Source: Lithospermum erythrorhizon (taxonomy: Eukaryota; Streptophyta; Magnoliopsida; Boraginales; Boraginaceae). Taken from it: DNA of 64,000 nucleotides. Both the position numbers and the translations under genes were made by a program. Positions 63,491-64,000 of this stretch are shown here, piece by piece; position 1 is the first letter of the stretch; each line of letters opens with the position of its first letter. The notes under the pieces are model-generated. The model was not told the DNA's origin. It made no database searches and saw only the letters and a program-made list of their open reading frames with translations. Location: positions 2,170,001 through 2,234,000 of the forward strand of contig JADFUC010001925.1 in NCBI GenBank assembly GCA_019722365.1, in the 5' to 3' direction.

Positions 63491-64000
63491 ACCTTGACTA
63501 CATGTGGCGATTAGAGTTCAACCGAGCTATCAAAAATCAAACACGTATGGAATAATAAGGGGTTTTAGAATTATGCCCATGAAATTAAATTAGGAAAGTC
63601 GAAGTTAGGGGTTTTATACATTAATTAACCTAAATTTTAACTCAAATGAGGGTTAAGATAAAATAGTACAGAATTAAATGTCAATTGAAGCTGAGGGCTC
63701 GAAAATCCCCAAATTTATGACAATAAAATGCATTATTTGACACGAAATGGAAGTTCAGGAAGAGAACTTTGGGGGCAAAATGAAGACTACAGAAAGAAGC
63801 GGGTTTAAAGCGAGAACGCTCAAAAGAGTTTGAAATTTATCTCGAAAATGTATTTAACCTAAAGAATCCGGAACCTTCGTAGCCATCAAAAGCGTCTATT
63901 ATGCTTAGGTGGGGAGACAAACTAATTTCATAAAATCGTGAGTACCGAATCTTGTCCCATCAGCGGTTAAAGAATCGAAATTCGGTGATTATAGATCAAT
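63490..64000. mobile_element. LTR-retrotransposon-like fragment at window edge
   Basis: The character shifts to less AT-rich sequence resembling 12060-12470, with blocks CAAACACGTATGG, AGGGGTTTTA and CGAATCTTGTCCCATC in the same order. It is probably an LTR or neighbouring part of the same retroelement family, running off the window. Boundaries and coding part are not visible. Confidence 0.35.

Overview
This window is nuclear DNA from a flowering plant. The evidence is AT-rich sequence, genes split by short GT-AG introns, plant-specific families (endo-1,3-beta-glucanase, cytokinin oxidase/dehydrogenase, BAHD acyltransferase, autoinhibited Ca2+-ATPase), and transposon types typical of plants (CACTA, hAT and Stowaway MITEs, Helitron-like ends). 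Intron style and protein character suggest a eudicot, possibly an asterid, but I cannot name a species. No tRNA, rRNA, CRISPR array or bacterial-type feature was found.

Layout. 1-5904: the 3' part of a CACTA (En/Spm) element with a badly decayed TNP2 transposase, GCGTCGG-type subterminal repeats and a terminal inverted repeat. 6551-8071 (-): a two-exon GH17 beta-1,3-glucanase. 8.1-24.6 kb: gene-poor, holding a hAT-type MITE, an LTR-like segment, a 126-bp hairpin, a ~690-bp (TTA)n block and a long-TIR element. 24592-24775: one orphan GDSL-lipase exon. 27976-30290 (+): a complete five-exon cytokinin oxidase/dehydrogenase. 30.3-38.0 kb: repeats, including direct and inverted copies of one AT-rich family. 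38015-39664 (+): a four-exon gene for a 104-residue coiled-coil protein. 40323-41630 (-): an intronless BAHD acyltransferase. 42.5-46.5 kb: a Helitron-like candidate enclosing an eight-unit ~90-98-bp tandem array. 48616-56468 (-): a seven-exon calmodulin-regulated P-type Ca2+-ATPase (ACA). 56.5-64 kb: gene-free, with a 1.16-kb long-TIR element carrying a 9-bp target duplication and an LTR-like segment at the edge.

The five genes are unrelated single-copy neighbours, not an operon or an evident biosynthetic cluster: cell-wall glucan hydrolysis, cytokinin breakdown, a coiled-coil protein of unknown role, specialised-metabolite acylation and Ca2+ export. I found no new multi-gene system. The most informative oddities are both in the Ca2+-ATPase gene. 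One is a MITE inserted at a 5' splice site whose target duplication recreated that site. The other is the exon 2/3 junction, where no canonical donor keeps the frame and the intron is bounded by a near-perfect 13-bp direct repeat. Exon limits are read by eye from splice consensus, frame and family conservation; no alignments or transcripts were available.
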